Assembly: GCA_049840435.1 (NCBI GenBank)
Contig: JASGKY010000013.1
Coordinates: 62,001-126,000, forward strand
DNA length: 64,000 nt
From: JADLHS01 sp049840435
GTDB lineage: Bacteria; Verrucomicrobiota; Verrucomicrobiia; Limisphaerales; JADLHS01
Reading direction: 5' to 3'
Shown here: piece by piece, positions 1-8,755 of the stretch
How the letters are laid out: each line of letters starts with the position of its first letter
Position numbering within the stretch: position 1 is the stretch's first letter
Notes under the pieces: generated by a model
What the model was told of the DNA's origin: nothing
What the model saw: the letters and a program-made list of their open reading frames with translations, nothing else
Database searches by the model: none
Position numbers and translations under genes: made by a program

Positions 1-801
1 CCTATCCGCGCCATGGCCACGTTCGGCTGGATGGCCGGCTGTTGGATCGTCAGCGCCATCGGCGCGGATACGTCCGAATGGGCGGGTTACACCGGAGCGA
101 TCACCTGGCTGCTTGTGGCAGGTTACACCTTCGTGCTGCCCGCCGTGCCGCCGCCGGAAAACGCTGAACGTCTCACCCTCCGCCAACGCATGGGTTGGGA
201 CGCGCTCACCCTGTTAAAGAATCCCGACCACCGCGTCGTCTTCATCACCGCCGCCCTGTTCAATGCCACCGTCTCGGTGCTGTTTCCCTACACGCCGCCG
301 CACCTGCGCGAACTCGGCTTTCAACGCACCACGGCCTGGATGTCGCTCGGGCAGGTGACCGAACTCATCGCCATGTTTGCGCTGGGCGGATTGCTCCTGC
401 GCTGGCGCTTGAAATGGATCTTTGTCCTCGGGCTCGGCCTCGCTGCCGTGCGCTACTGCCTGTGCGCGTTGAACCAGCCTTACACTTTGCTCGTGGGGTT
501 GGCGTTGCACGGCGCGGGGTTCACCCTCGTCCTGATCACCTCGCAGATCTACCTCGAACAACGCATCGATCCAACGTGGCGTGCCCGCGCCCAATCCCTC
601 TACGCCCTCATGAGCGGTGGGGTGGGCAACCTCATTGGCTACCTGGGCAACGGCGCGTGGTTCGCTCTCTGCACTCACGAGGAAAAAACGCACTGGCCCA
701 TCTTTTGGATTGGGCTGGCTGCGGCTGTGACCGCTGTTTTGATTTATTTCCTCACCGCTTATCACGGACGCGGCACGCCGCCGAAGTCGGCGGCTCCCTG
801 A
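1..801 (+). CDS. MFS transporter, nucleoside:H+ symporter type (5' truncated)
   Basis: The open frame runs from the first base of the window, so the start lies outside it; the ATG at 13 is internal. The visible 266 residues cover roughly the C-terminal two thirds of a 12-helix transporter. They align throughout with the complete paralogue at 6677-7906: PIRAMATFGWMAG here matches PVRALGTIGWVAG there, and FPYTPPHLRELGF matches FYPYTPPHLLDLGF. The family resemblance is to Nuc_H_symport (NupG/XapB-like) inner-membrane importers; the substrate is inferred from family only. Several hydrophobic segments and the GRLKW-type cytoplasmic turn (LRWRLKWIF) are visible. The gene is followed after 78 bases by chaA on the same strand. 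Confidence 0.85.
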   Translation, partial: PIRAMATFGWMAGCWIVSAIGADTSEWAGYTGAITWLLVAGYTFVLPAVPPPENAERLTLRQRMGWDALTLLKNPDHRVVFITAALFNATVSVLFPYTPPHLRELGFQRTTAWMSLGQVTELIAMFALGGLLLRWRLKWIFVLGLGLAAVRYCLCALNQPYTLLVGLALHGAGFTLVLITSQIYLEQRIDPTWRARAQSLYALMSGGVGNLIGYLGNGAWFALCTHEEKTHWPIFWIGLAAAVTAVLIYFLTAYHGRGTPPKSAAP

Positions 802-879
802 CGAGCTTGCTGCCCGACGGTTGGAAGACTTTGAGATTTAAAATATACAAGGTTCTGGACGCAGCCTAAGCTGCTGAAA

Positions 880-1960
880 ATGAAAACAGAACGACATCTC
901 TGGACGTGGCTTGTCCCGGTGCTGGCGCTGGGATTGTTGGGACTGGCTCTAGTCGTTGGAGTGACTTCATGGCTGGCGGTGGTGTGTGGGGCAGTTTTGG
1001 CCGGAGCAGTTTTTGCCGCGGTGCATCATGCGGAGGTGGTGGCTCATCGCGTGGGCGAACCGTTCGGTACGCTCATCCTGGCTTTGGCCGTGACCGCGAT
1101 CGAGGCGGCACTCATTCTTTCCATGATGCTGGCCGGCGGGCAGGACATGGCGGTGTTGCCGCGGGACGCCATCTATGCAGCGGTGATGATCATTGGCACG
1201 GGCGTCGTGGGTTTGTGTCTTCTGTTGGGCGGGCTCGCACATCGCGAGCAGACCTTTCGGGTGGAAGGCGCGGGCGCCGGATTGGCGGCGTTGATTGTCA
1301 TGGCGGTGTTGACGCTGGTATTGCCAGCCTTTACGACGAGCACTCCCGCTGGCACTTACAATACCAAGCAACTGGTATTTGTGGCCGCGAGTTCAGCGAT
1401 ACTTTGGGCCATCTTCACTTTTGTCCAGACGGTGCGTCATCGCGACTATTTCATTCCCGCGACGAACGCTGCCGACCCGGAGGCGCATGCCGAGCCGCCG
1501 ACAACCAAGCAGGCGTGGGCCAGTTTCGGGCTGCTGTTGCTATCGCTAGTGGCGGTGGTGGGGTTGGCCAAAATGCTGTCGCCCACCATTGAGCGGATGG
1601 TCGAGGCGGCCAATGCCCCGCGGGCCGTGGTGGGGATTGTGATCGCGGCTTTAGTGTTGCTACCGGAAACATGGGCGGCCTGTACGGGCCGCGCGCGCGG
1701 ATCGGTTGCAGACCAGCATGAACTTGGCGGTCGGTTCGGCGTTGGCGTGTATCGGTCTGACGGTGCCGGTGGTGGTGTTGGCGGCGCTCATCTTTGATTT
1801 ACCCTTGGAGTTTGGGTTGTCGCCCAAGGAGATGGTGCTGCTCGCGACAACTTTTCTGGTGAGCGCCGTGACGCTCGGCACCGGGCGCACCTACGTGATG
1901 CAGGGGGCCGTGCATCTGGTGTTGTTTGCGGCGTATCTATTCCTGGCGTTTTTACCCTGA
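880..1960 (+). CDS. chaA: Ca2+/H+ (Na+/H+) antiporter, ChaA type, interrupted by one frameshift
   Basis: Inner-membrane cation/proton exchanger of the CaCA superfamily. The N-terminal frame carries the first acidic alpha-repeat (ALAVTAIEAALILSMML) and reaches LLPETWAA near 1680. The frame then shifts: the adjacent frame continues as VRAARADRLQTSMNLA, which is the normal ChaA continuation with the second alpha-repeat. Removing one base between about 1672 and 1682 joins both parts into a 359-residue protein, close to the usual 366 residues of E. coli ChaA. Nothing else is degraded, so a base-calling error or a very fresh mutation is likelier than an old pseudogene. It converges on the GNAT gene. 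Confidence 0.8.
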
Positions 1961-2013
1961 GACGCTTCCAGCGACCGCCGGGGAATCCAGCCCAATCAGT
2001 TTCTTCCCAGACC

Positions 2014-2553
2014 TCAACCAGCCTGATGGTTCAGTGGCTTCGCCATGAGGTAATCGTCCATCACGAAGCCGCTGCCGAAGTCGGTGATGACGGATTCCGC
2101 GATGACGAAGCCATTGCGCTGATACGCGGCCACGGCTTTGGTGTTGTGTTTGTTCACCGCGAGGATCAGACGCTTCGCGCCGAGTCGGCGGACCTCCTGC
2201 TCGCAATGTTGCAGCAACAGGCTGCCGTAGCCGTGCCCATGCATTTCCGGCAGCAGATAACATTTGTGCAGCTTCATCACGTCCGGCTCGGGCTGTGGGC
2301 CGAAGGAAGCGAAGCCGACGAAACGTTCGGCTACGAGCAGTCGCACGAAGCGGATTTGTTTCTCGCGCAGTTCCGTCCGCAGCGTTTCGAGCGCGTACAT
2401 CTTGCCGAGCATGTATTCGATCTGCTCGCGCGAGATGATGCCGGGATAATGTTGCCGCCAGATGACACCGGCGAGTTCCGCGAGCGCGGGCAGGTGTTCT
2501 TCCGTAGCGGGAAGAATTAGCGCTCGGTTTGGAGTGGTTGCGGAATTATTCAT
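2014..2553 (-). CDS. GNAT family N-acetyltransferase
   Basis: About 179 residues with the GNAT fold signature: the acetyl-CoA binding motif A is seen as YLLPEMHGHGYGSLLL, followed by LILAVNKHNTKAVAAYQRNGF, the typical motif B with its conserved asparagine and tyrosine. The ATG at 2553 is preferred over the upstream one at 2598 because it overlaps the stop of the AlgJ-like gene by eight bases, which suggests translational coupling. The gene is the last of a three-gene minus-strand cluster with MBOAT and AlgJ-like genes, so its substrate may be connected with surface polysaccharide acetylation, but amino acid or protein substrates are equally possible. Confidence 0.85.
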   Translation of the reverse strand: MNNSATTPNRALILPATEEHLPALAELAGVIWRQHYPGIISREQIEYMLGKMYALETLRTELREKQIRFVRLLVAERFVGFASFGPQPEPDVMKLHKCYLLPEMHGHGYGSLLLQHCEQEVRRLGAKRLILAVNKHNTKAVAAYQRNGFVIAESVITDFGSGFVMDDYLMAKPLNHQAG

Positions 2554-3709
2554 TTTCCCAACTGGCCGGATTGCCGCGATAAAATGAACGCTCAGCAATC
2601 TCGTCTATCACCACGTCAGGTTTTTGTTGTTCGAGAAAGGCGGCGTCCCAGTCGTGTTGCCAGATGTAGAGCACGCGCTGGAAATGTTGCGCCAGGAACG
2701 GCTGCAGCGCCATCGCGAAGGAATCATGGAATAGCACAGCCTTGCCGCGCGCGGCGGGATTGTCCGAGGCGAAAATAGCCGGATCGGTCGGTTTTTGTTG
2801 CTGGCGGACGGACAAGCTGCGGTCGGCTTTGGTGGCGATGCCGGCGAGGGGTGGTTTGGGTGCGAGCGCGATGTGGTCGGCTTCAATCAGGCTCCGTTCC
2901 TGCGCGAGCATGACGGCGAGGTCGCCGCCGGGTTGTTGCGAGTGACGGATTTCAAAGGCGTCGAGTGGCAGCGGCTTTAATTCCGATCGCTGTTGGGCGA
3001 GTGCGTTGAGCAAGGACTCATAGCCGATGAATGCGCCGTAATCATTCCAGTGCGTGTCGGTGACGTGGAACGTGAGCATGTTCGTTTTGGCTGCGCGGAG
3101 CGGCTCGCGAAGGTAGAGGACGGGCACGGTCGAGTTGGTTTTCAGATACGCGACGAGCTGGCTGATTTGATCATTCTTGCGATCAGCGGGAATCCACGCG
3201 GGCAAATGTTCGGGATAGACGGAATGTTTCTCCGCGGCGATGACGAGTTGATAGGCGATGCCCCGGGCGGCGCACCAATCGCGGCGTGTCTGAAATACTT
3301 TCCGCCATGCGGCGAGTTGCGCGTCGGTGTAAGAAAGATTGCCGAGCATGTTGTCCACCATGCCGCCGCGCGCGAGGTAGAGCCAGCCGTCGCGCCCGAT
3401 CATGGCTTCGGTGACGGAGGATTCGCGGAACAGGCCGCGTTTCCACTTGTGTTCCCAGCGCAGCAGCGTTTTGCGGAAGCCAAAGTGGTCGTTGTAATAC
3501 TTCTCCAGCCCGGCGAGGTAATCACGCCAGGTGGCGGGCTTGAAACTGAACGTGGGGAACTCCGCGAGTGCCCGCTTTTCATTCGGCGCGGGCGACGGAT
3601 CGAGTTTGAACACCGAGTCAAACAGGGGAATCCAGAGCAGCGCGATGAACAGGGCGATCAACAGAGCGTTGGTTGCCGTGCGGATGCGGTTGGGAGTGGA
3701 TGCGTTCAT
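2546..3709 (-). CDS. AlgJ/AlgX-like SGNH-type polysaccharide O-acetyltransferase partner
   Basis: A 387-residue protein with one N-terminal signal-anchor helix (about residues 13-32) and a periplasmic domain of the ALGX/SGNH hydrolase-like family. The expected catalytic elements are present: an aspartate-histidine pair in DTHWN (residues 218-222) and the nucleophile serine in HDSF (residues 328-331). Such proteins take acetyl groups moved across the membrane by an MBOAT protein and put them on an extracellular polymer. Its start codon lies six bases after the stop of the MBOAT gene at 3716-5170, supporting a two-component acetylation machine. No polymerase or alginate genes are nearby, so the polymer is unknown. 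Confidence 0.85.
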   Translation of the reverse strand: MNASTPNRIRTATNALLIALFIALLWIPLFDSVFKLDPSPAPNEKRALAEFPTFSFKPATWRDYLAGLEKYYNDHFGFRKTLLRWEHKWKRGLFRESSVTEAMIGRDGWLYLARGGMVDNMLGNLSYTDAQLAAWRKVFQTRRDWCAARGIAYQLVIAAEKHSVYPEHLPAWIPADRKNDQISQLVAYLKTNSTVPVLYLREPLRAAKTNMLTFHVTDTHWNDYGAFIGYESLLNALAQQRSELKPLPLDAFEIRHSQQPGGDLAVMLAQERSLIEADHIALAPKPPLAGIATKADRSLSVRQQQKPTDPAIFASDNPAARGKAVLFHDSFAMALQPFLAQHFQRVLYIWQHDWDAAFLEQQKPDVVIDEIAERSFYRGNPASWENE

Positions 3710-3715
3710 CGGTGG

Positions 3716-5170
3716 CTAAAAACGGTAATAGATGAACGGATTGTAAGTGCCACCGGCGAGCCACGCGACGGAGACGAGCATCAGTGCTGCGAGCAGAATG
3801 ATTTCCGCCACTGCGCCGAGGGTGTGCAACGGCGCATGAGTTGATTGCGGGGCGTGCCTAGGAAGCTTTGCCAGCCAAGTCTTGAACCATGGCCACGTCG
3901 GCGCGGAGAAGACAAAACCGAGTGCAATAGCCCACAGCACCTGTCGGCTGACGTAGCGCCCGAGCGGGTGATTGGCAAGATCCGCCGCGCTGAAGCCGAA
4001 CATGGTTTTGAAGAATAGCAGTGCGTGCGACAACGTGTCCGCCCGGAACAACACCCAGCCAAACATCACAACGAGCAACGTGTAAACGTGCATGACCGGA
4101 CGCGGGAGTTTGTCCACCAAGCCGCCAAAGCGCGTGCGTTCCAGCACAAGGAACAGGCCATGATAAAGCCCCCAGAGCACGAATACCCAACTCGCGCCAT
4201 GCCACAGTCCGCACAGTGCGAAGACCGTAATGAGGTTCACGTAATTGCGGCGTTCGGAGACGCGATTGCCGCCCATCGGGATGTAGAGGTAATCGCGAAA
4301 CCAGCTCGACAGCGAGATGTGCCAGCGCCGCCAGAAGTCGCGGACATTGGTCGCGATGTAGGGATAATCGAAGTTCTCCAGAAATTTGAACCCGAACATT
4401 TTTCCCAAGCCCACCGCCATGTCCGAGTAAGCGGAGAAATCGAAATAGATCTGCAGCGTGTAGCACAGCACGCCGAACCACGCGATGGGTGTGGTCAGTT
4501 CATTCGCGGGCAATGCGAAGATTTGGTCTGCGGGCAACGCCACCGTGTTGGCGACAATCATTTTCTTGGCGAGGCCGCTGATGAAGCGCCGGATGCCGTC
4601 GGCGAAACCATCGCGCGTGACGAAGCGTTCAGCGAACTGCGGCGCCATCGCGCTCCAGCGCAGGATCGGTCCGGCGATGAGCTGCGGGAACAGAAAAATG
4701 TAAAGGCCCGTGTCGCTGAGCCGTTGTGCGGCGGGAGCTTTGCGCCGGTAGATATCAATCACGTAGGACAGCGCGTGAAACGTGAAGAACGAGATGCCGA
4801 TGGGCAGGGCGATGTGCGGAAATTCCAGCGGCGTCTGATGTGCCCAGCCCAGCGCGGTGTTCACCGTCTGCACGGCGAGGTTGATGTATTTGAAGAACGC
4901 GAGCAGACCGATGTTCAGGGCGATGGCGAGCGTGACGGCGATTTTGCGTTTGCGTGGTTCGGTCGCGACGTCCACCCAGATGCCGAGGCGATAATTCATC
5001 CACGTGGAGGCGAACAGGAGGATGAGAAACAGCGGTTCGCCCCAGGCGTAAAAGAACAGGCTGGCCGCGAGCAACCAGAGATTGCGACTTCGGGTGTTGC
5101 GCAGCAAAAAATAACCGGTCAGCACGACCGGGAGAAACAGGAACAGGAAAATCGGTGAACTGAATACCAA
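3716..5170 (-). CDS. algI: MBOAT family O-acyltransferase, AlgI-like
   Basis: A 484-residue polytopic membrane protein with the hallmark MBOAT sequences FWRRWHISLSSWFRDYLYIP (residues 279-298) and LCGLWHGASW, in which H324 is the presumed catalytic histidine. N-terminal segment MVFSSPIFLFLFLP is typical of AlgI/PatA/DltB-like proteins that carry acyl groups from the cytoplasm to periplasmic acceptors. It is the first gene of the minus-strand cluster and is followed at six bases by the AlgJ-like partner. The gene is divergent from the esterase at 5281. The symbol is a family-level label; the acetylated polymer need not be alginate. Confidence 0.9.
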   Translation of the reverse strand: MVFSSPIFLFLFLPVVLTGYFLLRNTRSRNLWLLAASLFFYAWGEPLFLILLFASTWMNYRLGIWVDVATEPRKRKIAVTLAIALNIGLLAFFKYINLAVQTVNTALGWAHQTPLEFPHIALPIGISFFTFHALSYVIDIYRRKAPAAQRLSDTGLYIFLFPQLIAGPILRWSAMAPQFAERFVTRDGFADGIRRFISGLAKKMIVANTVALPADQIFALPANELTTPIAWFGVLCYTLQIYFDFSAYSDMAVGLGKMFGFKFLENFDYPYIATNVRDFWRRWHISLSSWFRDYLYIPMGGNRVSERRNYVNLITVFALCGLWHGASWVFVLWGLYHGLFLVLERTRFGGLVDKLPRPVMHVYTLLVVMFGWVLFRADTLSHALLFFKTMFGFSAADLANHPLGRYVSRQVLWAIALGFVFSAPTWPWFKTWLAKLPRHAPQSTHAPLHTLGAVAEIILLAALMLVSVAWLAGGTYNPFIYYRF

Positions 5171-5280
5171 GCGGCGAGAAACATCCTAAAAAACGGGCTC
5201 GGACGAAAGTGTTTTAATTCCCATCGAACAAAGGCAGGCTTGCATCGTCAGATTTCCACCTGTTATCCACGCGTCGCCGC

Positions 5281-6258
5281 ATGATTATGAAAACCAGCCT
5301 GTGTTTGCTTGTCGCCGTTGTCTCTATATGGACCGCCGCCGCCCCAGCCGCACCGACGGATGATGTCTATCGGCTCGGGCCAGATTCCGCGCCGCATGAC
5401 GGCGTGCCAAAAGGCAAAGTCATCGGGCCACTCACGCTCGCGAGTCAGGTCTTCACCAACACCACGCGCCACTATTGGGTGTATGTCCCCGCCCAATACA
5501 ACAGCAACCAACCGGCGCGCTTGATGATCTTTCAAGACGGCCACGCGTGGCTGAACACCAATGGCGATTATCGCACCACCTACGTCTTCGACAATCTCAT
5601 CTATCGCCGCGAGATGCCGGTGACGCTCGCCGTGTTCATCAATCCTGGACACACGCCGGAGCAACCTGAGTCCACCTCCACCAACTGGGGCGACGGCATC
5701 AACAACCGCGCCACCGAATACAACGAGCTGAATGATAATTACACCAAGATGATCATCAATGAACTCCTGCCCGCGCTTGAAAAGGATTACAACATCTCCA
5801 AGAACCCTGACGACCGCGCCATCGGCGGCGCGAGCAGCGGGGCGATCTGCGCATTCACAGTCGCGTGGCAGCGACCGGATCAGTTCCGCAAAGTGCTCAG
5901 CACCATCGGCAGCTTCACGAATATCCGCGGTGGGCACGCTTATCCCGAGATGATCCGTCAGAGCGAGCGCAAACCCATCCGCATCTTTTTGCAGGACGGG
6001 CTGAACGACAATCGCGGCACGCGACGTGGCAAATCGCCCTACGATCCGAAGTGGGACTGGCATTCACAGAACCGGCTGATGGTTGCCGCGCTCACCGAGA
6101 AAGGTTACGACGTGAATTACTGCTGGGGCATCGGCACGCACTCGAACAAGCAGGGCGGGGCGATGTTGCCCGAAATGCTCCGTTGGCTCTGGCGCGATTA
6201 TCCGCGTCCCGACGATCCGCAGGACGACAGCAACCGGAAACTCTTTAGTCCGGAATAA
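5281..6258 (+). CDS. Exported alpha/beta hydrolase, enterochelin-esterase-like
   Basis: A 325-residue secreted protein with an N-terminal signal peptide (hydrophobic residues 6-24 ending in AAPAAP). The nucleophile elbow is GASSG (residues 183-187, serine 185). The C-terminal histidine is probably in GIGTHSNKQGG. The domain resembles the Fes/esterase-D family, which in Verrucomicrobiota and Bacteroidota often hydrolyses acyl or feruloyl esters on polysaccharides. It sits beside the O-acetylation cluster but on the other strand, so a role in de-esterifying environmental or self polymers is only a guess. ATG codons at 5281 and 5287 are both possible starts. Confidence 0.8.
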   Translation: MIMKTSLCLLVAVVSIWTAAAPAAPTDDVYRLGPDSAPHDGVPKGKVIGPLTLASQVFTNTTRHYWVYVPAQYNSNQPARLMIFQDGHAWLNTNGDYRTTYVFDNLIYRREMPVTLAVFINPGHTPEQPESTSTNWGDGINNRATEYNELNDNYTKMIINELLPALEKDYNISKNPDDRAIGGASSGAICAFTVAWQRPDQFRKVLSTIGSFTNIRGGHAYPEMIRQSERKPIRIFLQDGLNDNRGTRRGKSPYDPKWDWHSQNRLMVAALTEKGYDVNYCWGIGTHSNKQGGAMLPEMLRWLWRDYPRPDDPQDDSNRKLFSPE

Positions 6259-6307
6259 AGTCCGCGATGGCCCTGGCTGGCTGGGTGAGTTAGGCTGATA
6301 GCACGTC

Positions 6308-6592
6308 ATGAGAATCATGCTTTTGCTTGCCGGTTTGGTGCTGTGTTCCTGTTCCCGCGATGACTCGCAGAGCGGGGCCGGCAGCAACGCCAAGCGCCTT
6401 TCCACCGATGAGACGCGGCAGGTGGCAATGCATGTGTTGCTCAATCGCTATCCGAATGCAGAGATCACCTCCGAGACCAGCGATGGCCAGAGCGCGCGCT
6501 ATCGATTTAAGACGAATGGGGTGACCGTGCCGTCCGTGGTCGTCGTGGATCGCAACGCGGGCAAAGCCCATTTTGAAAAAGCAAACCAGTGA
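6308..6592 (+). CDS. Small lipoprotein of unknown function
   Basis: A 94-residue protein with a short signal peptide and lipobox (LVLCSCSRDD), so it should be lipidated on one of two adjacent cysteines. The mature part is small, with a helix-like stretch (STDETRQVAMHVLLNRYPNAE) followed by alternating hydrophobic strands (ARYRFKTNGVTVPSVVVVD), like a tiny alpha/beta domain. I do not recognise a family. It lies 49 bases after the esterase on the same strand and could be cotranscribed with it. Confidence 0.65.
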   Translation: MRIMLLLAGLVLCSCSRDDSQSGAGSNAKRLSTDETRQVAMHVLLNRYPNAEITSETSDGQSARYRFKTNGVTVPSVVVVDRNAGKAHFEKANQ

Positions 6593-6676
6593 TGCGCAGC
6601 GCGGTGGTGTGGCTGGCTCTGTGAGCGCTTCCGGACCGCACTTGCAAATCTTCTCCAAACCTGTGCGCAATAAAGC

Positions 6677-7906
6677 GTGTTGAGGGCGCATTCCCAGTCC
6701 GATTATTTCAAGTTGGCGACGCTATTCTTCATCCAATGGATGGGGCTGGCGGTCTGGATGGTGCCGTTGACACTCGTCCTCAATTCGCACGGTTATCAAT
6801 CCATCCAACCTTACGCCTTCGCTACGGGTGCACTGGCCGCGGTGGTGTCACCGCTGTTCTTTGGTGCAATGGCAGACCGGCACATCGCCCCAACGCGGGT
6901 CTTGCGCTGGTTATCATTGGGCGCGGCAGCCGCCTTGGCACTCGCAAGCACTGCCATCCAACTCCAGTGGTCGCCCGCCGTCGTGCTGGGCTTCATCCAG
7001 CTTTACAGCTTCTGCTCCACGCCCACGACGAGTCTCTCCGCCACGATCGCGATGTCCCGCATGACCGCGCCGAAGCGCGAGTTTGGTCCGGTGCGCGCGC
7101 TCGGCACGATCGGCTGGGTGGCGGGTTGTCTCTTGATCAGCGCGCTCGGCGCGGACACTACGACGGTCGCGGGTTTTTGCAGTGCGGGCGTGTGGCTCGC
7201 GCTCGCGGGTTATTCGTGGTTGTTGCCAACTGTTCCACCACCCGCGACTACGGAAAAACTCACGTGGCACGAACGTCTCGGCCTCGACGCGCTCACATTG
7301 CTGAAGAATCGCGATCATCGCGTCATCTTTCTCAGCGCGTGTCTGCTCAACATCCCGCTCGCGGCGTTCTATCCCTACACGCCGCCGCATCTGCTGGATT
7401 TGGGATTCGCGCGTCCGGCGGCGTGGATGTCGCTCGCGCAGATCACCGAGATCATCACCATGTTCTCGCTTGGCGTGTTGCTGACGCGCTGGCGCTTGAA
7501 ATGGATTCTCCTGTGCGGACTCGGCTTCGCGTTGATTCGTTACGGTCTGTTCACGTTGAACACCAAGACGTGGCTGCTCTCGGGAATCATCCTGCACGGC
7601 TGCGTCTATTCGATGTTCTTTACCGTGGCGCAAATCTACGTGAACGACCGCGTGGAAACCGCCTGGCGCACTCGCGCGCAAGCCTTGCTCACGTTGATGA
7701 ACAGTGGCGTGGGCTACTTCATCGGCTACCTCGGCTGCGGTTGGTGGTATCGCCACTGCGGCGGACCAAAGGCGACGCAATGGCCGATGTTCTGGGGCGC
7801 ATTGACCATCGCGGTTGCCATCGTGCTGGGTTATTTCCTCGTGGCCTATCACGGTCGTGGCGTGAAGCCTGATCCGCAGCATCCACCGAACGCCGATGTC
7901 GAGTGA
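6677..7906 (+). CDS. MFS transporter, nucleoside:H+ symporter type
   Basis: Complete 409-residue transporter with about twelve membrane helices and features of the Nuc_H_symport group, including the conserved block FGPVRALGTIGWVAG. The frame opens with GTG at 6677; TTG at 6680 is an alternative and no clear ribosome binding site separates them. It is a paralogue of the truncated gene at 1-801, with near-identical spacing of motifs and the same C-terminal ending around YHGRG. The pair encloses unrelated genes, so a tandem duplication later split by insertion or rearrangement is possible. The transported substrate is not determinable from sequence. Confidence 0.85.
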   Translation: MLRAHSQSDYFKLATLFFIQWMGLAVWMVPLTLVLNSHGYQSIQPYAFATGALAAVVSPLFFGAMADRHIAPTRVLRWLSLGAAAALALASTAIQLQWSPAVVLGFIQLYSFCSTPTTSLSATIAMSRMTAPKREFGPVRALGTIGWVAGCLLISALGADTTTVAGFCSAGVWLALAGYSWLLPTVPPPATTEKLTWHERLGLDALTLLKNRDHRVIFLSACLLNIPLAAFYPYTPPHLLDLGFARPAAWMSLAQITEIITMFSLGVLLTRWRLKWILLCGLGFALIRYGLFTLNTKTWLLSGIILHGCVYSMFFTVAQIYVNDRVETAWRTRAQALLTLMNSGVGYFIGYLGCGWWYRHCGGPKATQWPMFWGALTIAVAIVLGYFLVAYHGRGVKPDPQHPPNADVE

Positions 7907-7939
7907 GTTGCATGAACGTAGAACTGTTTTTGCCGAGGC

Positions 7940-8010
7940 CTGTAGCGGCGGTCTGTGACCGCCAAAACTCTGAAGCTTGCAAATCCGGCGCTCCCAGAGC
8001 GTCGCTACAG
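7940..8010. repeat. Palindromic dispersed repeat, three-way-junction type
   Basis: The outer arms CTGTAGCG (7940-7947) and CGCTACAG (8003-8010) are perfect inverted repeats. Inside are two further hairpins: GGCGGTC-TGT-GACCGCC (7947-7963) and CGCTC-CCA-GAGCG (7989-8001). As RNA or single-stranded DNA this could fold as a three-way junction. The left half (24 bases) recurs exactly at 62275-62298. It lies between the MFS gene and the phosphatase gene. Confidence 0.75.
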
Positions 8011-8021
8011 TGGAGTAACTG

Positions 8022-8558
8022 ATGCGCCTCGGCCTCGTCCGACATTTTCCCGTGACCGAGCCGTGGCCGCGCGGCTGGGTGACCGCCGATGAATTGCAAC
8101 GCTGGCGTGTGCGTTACGATGCCGCCGCACCCATCATCGGCCCGATTGATGTCAGCGCCGTGAAATGGCAACGCTGTCTCAGCAGCGACTTGAAGCGTGC
8201 TCTTGTTACCGCGCAAACCGCCTACGCTGGAACGATCACGCCAACGCCGCTGCTCCGCGAAGCCGATGTTCCCGCGCTGCCCACGGGAAGACTTCGCCTG
8301 CCCGTCTGGGGCTGGCGCTTGCTGCTGCGCTTCACCTGGTTTACTGGACATAAATCCCAACGCGCCGCCCGTGATGCGTTTCATCAACGCATTAAAGCCG
8401 TCGCCGATCTGTTGGAGCAAGAACCCGTGGACACGCTTGTCGTCTCTCACGCTGGAGTGATGTTTTTCCTGCGAAAGGAACTGCTGCGCCGCGGGTTTGT
8501 CGGGCCGAAGTTTGGTCTGGCGGAACCTGCACAACTTTATGTTTTTGAGCGTGCTTGA
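8022..8558 (+). CDS. Histidine phosphatase family protein
   Basis: A 178-residue member of the phosphoglycerate-mutase-like superfamily. The catalytic RH motif is at residues 7-8 (LGLVRHFPV), a second basic residue region is at SSDLKRALVTA, and the C-terminal catalytic histidine is in VVSHAGVM. Family members remove phosphate from small phosphoesters such as alpha-ribazole phosphate, sugar phosphates or phosphoprotein histidines; no cobalamin genes lie nearby to support CobC. The start follows closely after a palindromic repeat, and the gene stands alone on the plus strand. Confidence 0.85.
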   Translation: MRLGLVRHFPVTEPWPRGWVTADELQRWRVRYDAAAPIIGPIDVSAVKWQRCLSSDLKRALVTAQTAYAGTITPTPLLREADVPALPTGRLRLPVWGWRLLLRFTWFTGHKSQRAARDAFHQRIKAVADLLEQEPVDTLVVSHAGVMFFLRKELLRRGFVGPKFGLAEPAQLYVFERA

Positions 8559-8685
8559 GGAGCGTCAAGCAGGCTGCTTTCCCACTTTGCCCTGTCTGGG
8601 ATGCGTCGTTCCATGTCTGGCATCAGTCTGGGCACGTGATTACAAAACGGGTTTGCCGAACGCAGCCGAGCTATCCGTCAAGCTG

Positions 8686-8713
8686 TTGACTTTCTGTTTC
8701 GAGCTGTTAGAAC
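8686..8713 (+). promoter_or_regulatory. Possible sigma70-type promoter for the RCC1 gene
   Basis: TTGACT (8686-8691) and TAGAAC (8708-8713) are separated by 16 bases and lie 43 bases before the ATG at 8756. The -10 match is weak. The second box overlaps a small palindrome CTGTT-AG-AACAG that could bind a regulator. Seen only by pattern. Confidence 0.3.
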
Positions 8714-8755
8714 AGAACCTATTCAGAAACCGTTCACTCATCTCCGACCATCGGC

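Noticed and set aside
4025..5158. Plus-strand ORF of 377 residues opposite algI
   Set aside because: Shadow frame of a well-supported MBOAT gene; highly charged with no domain.
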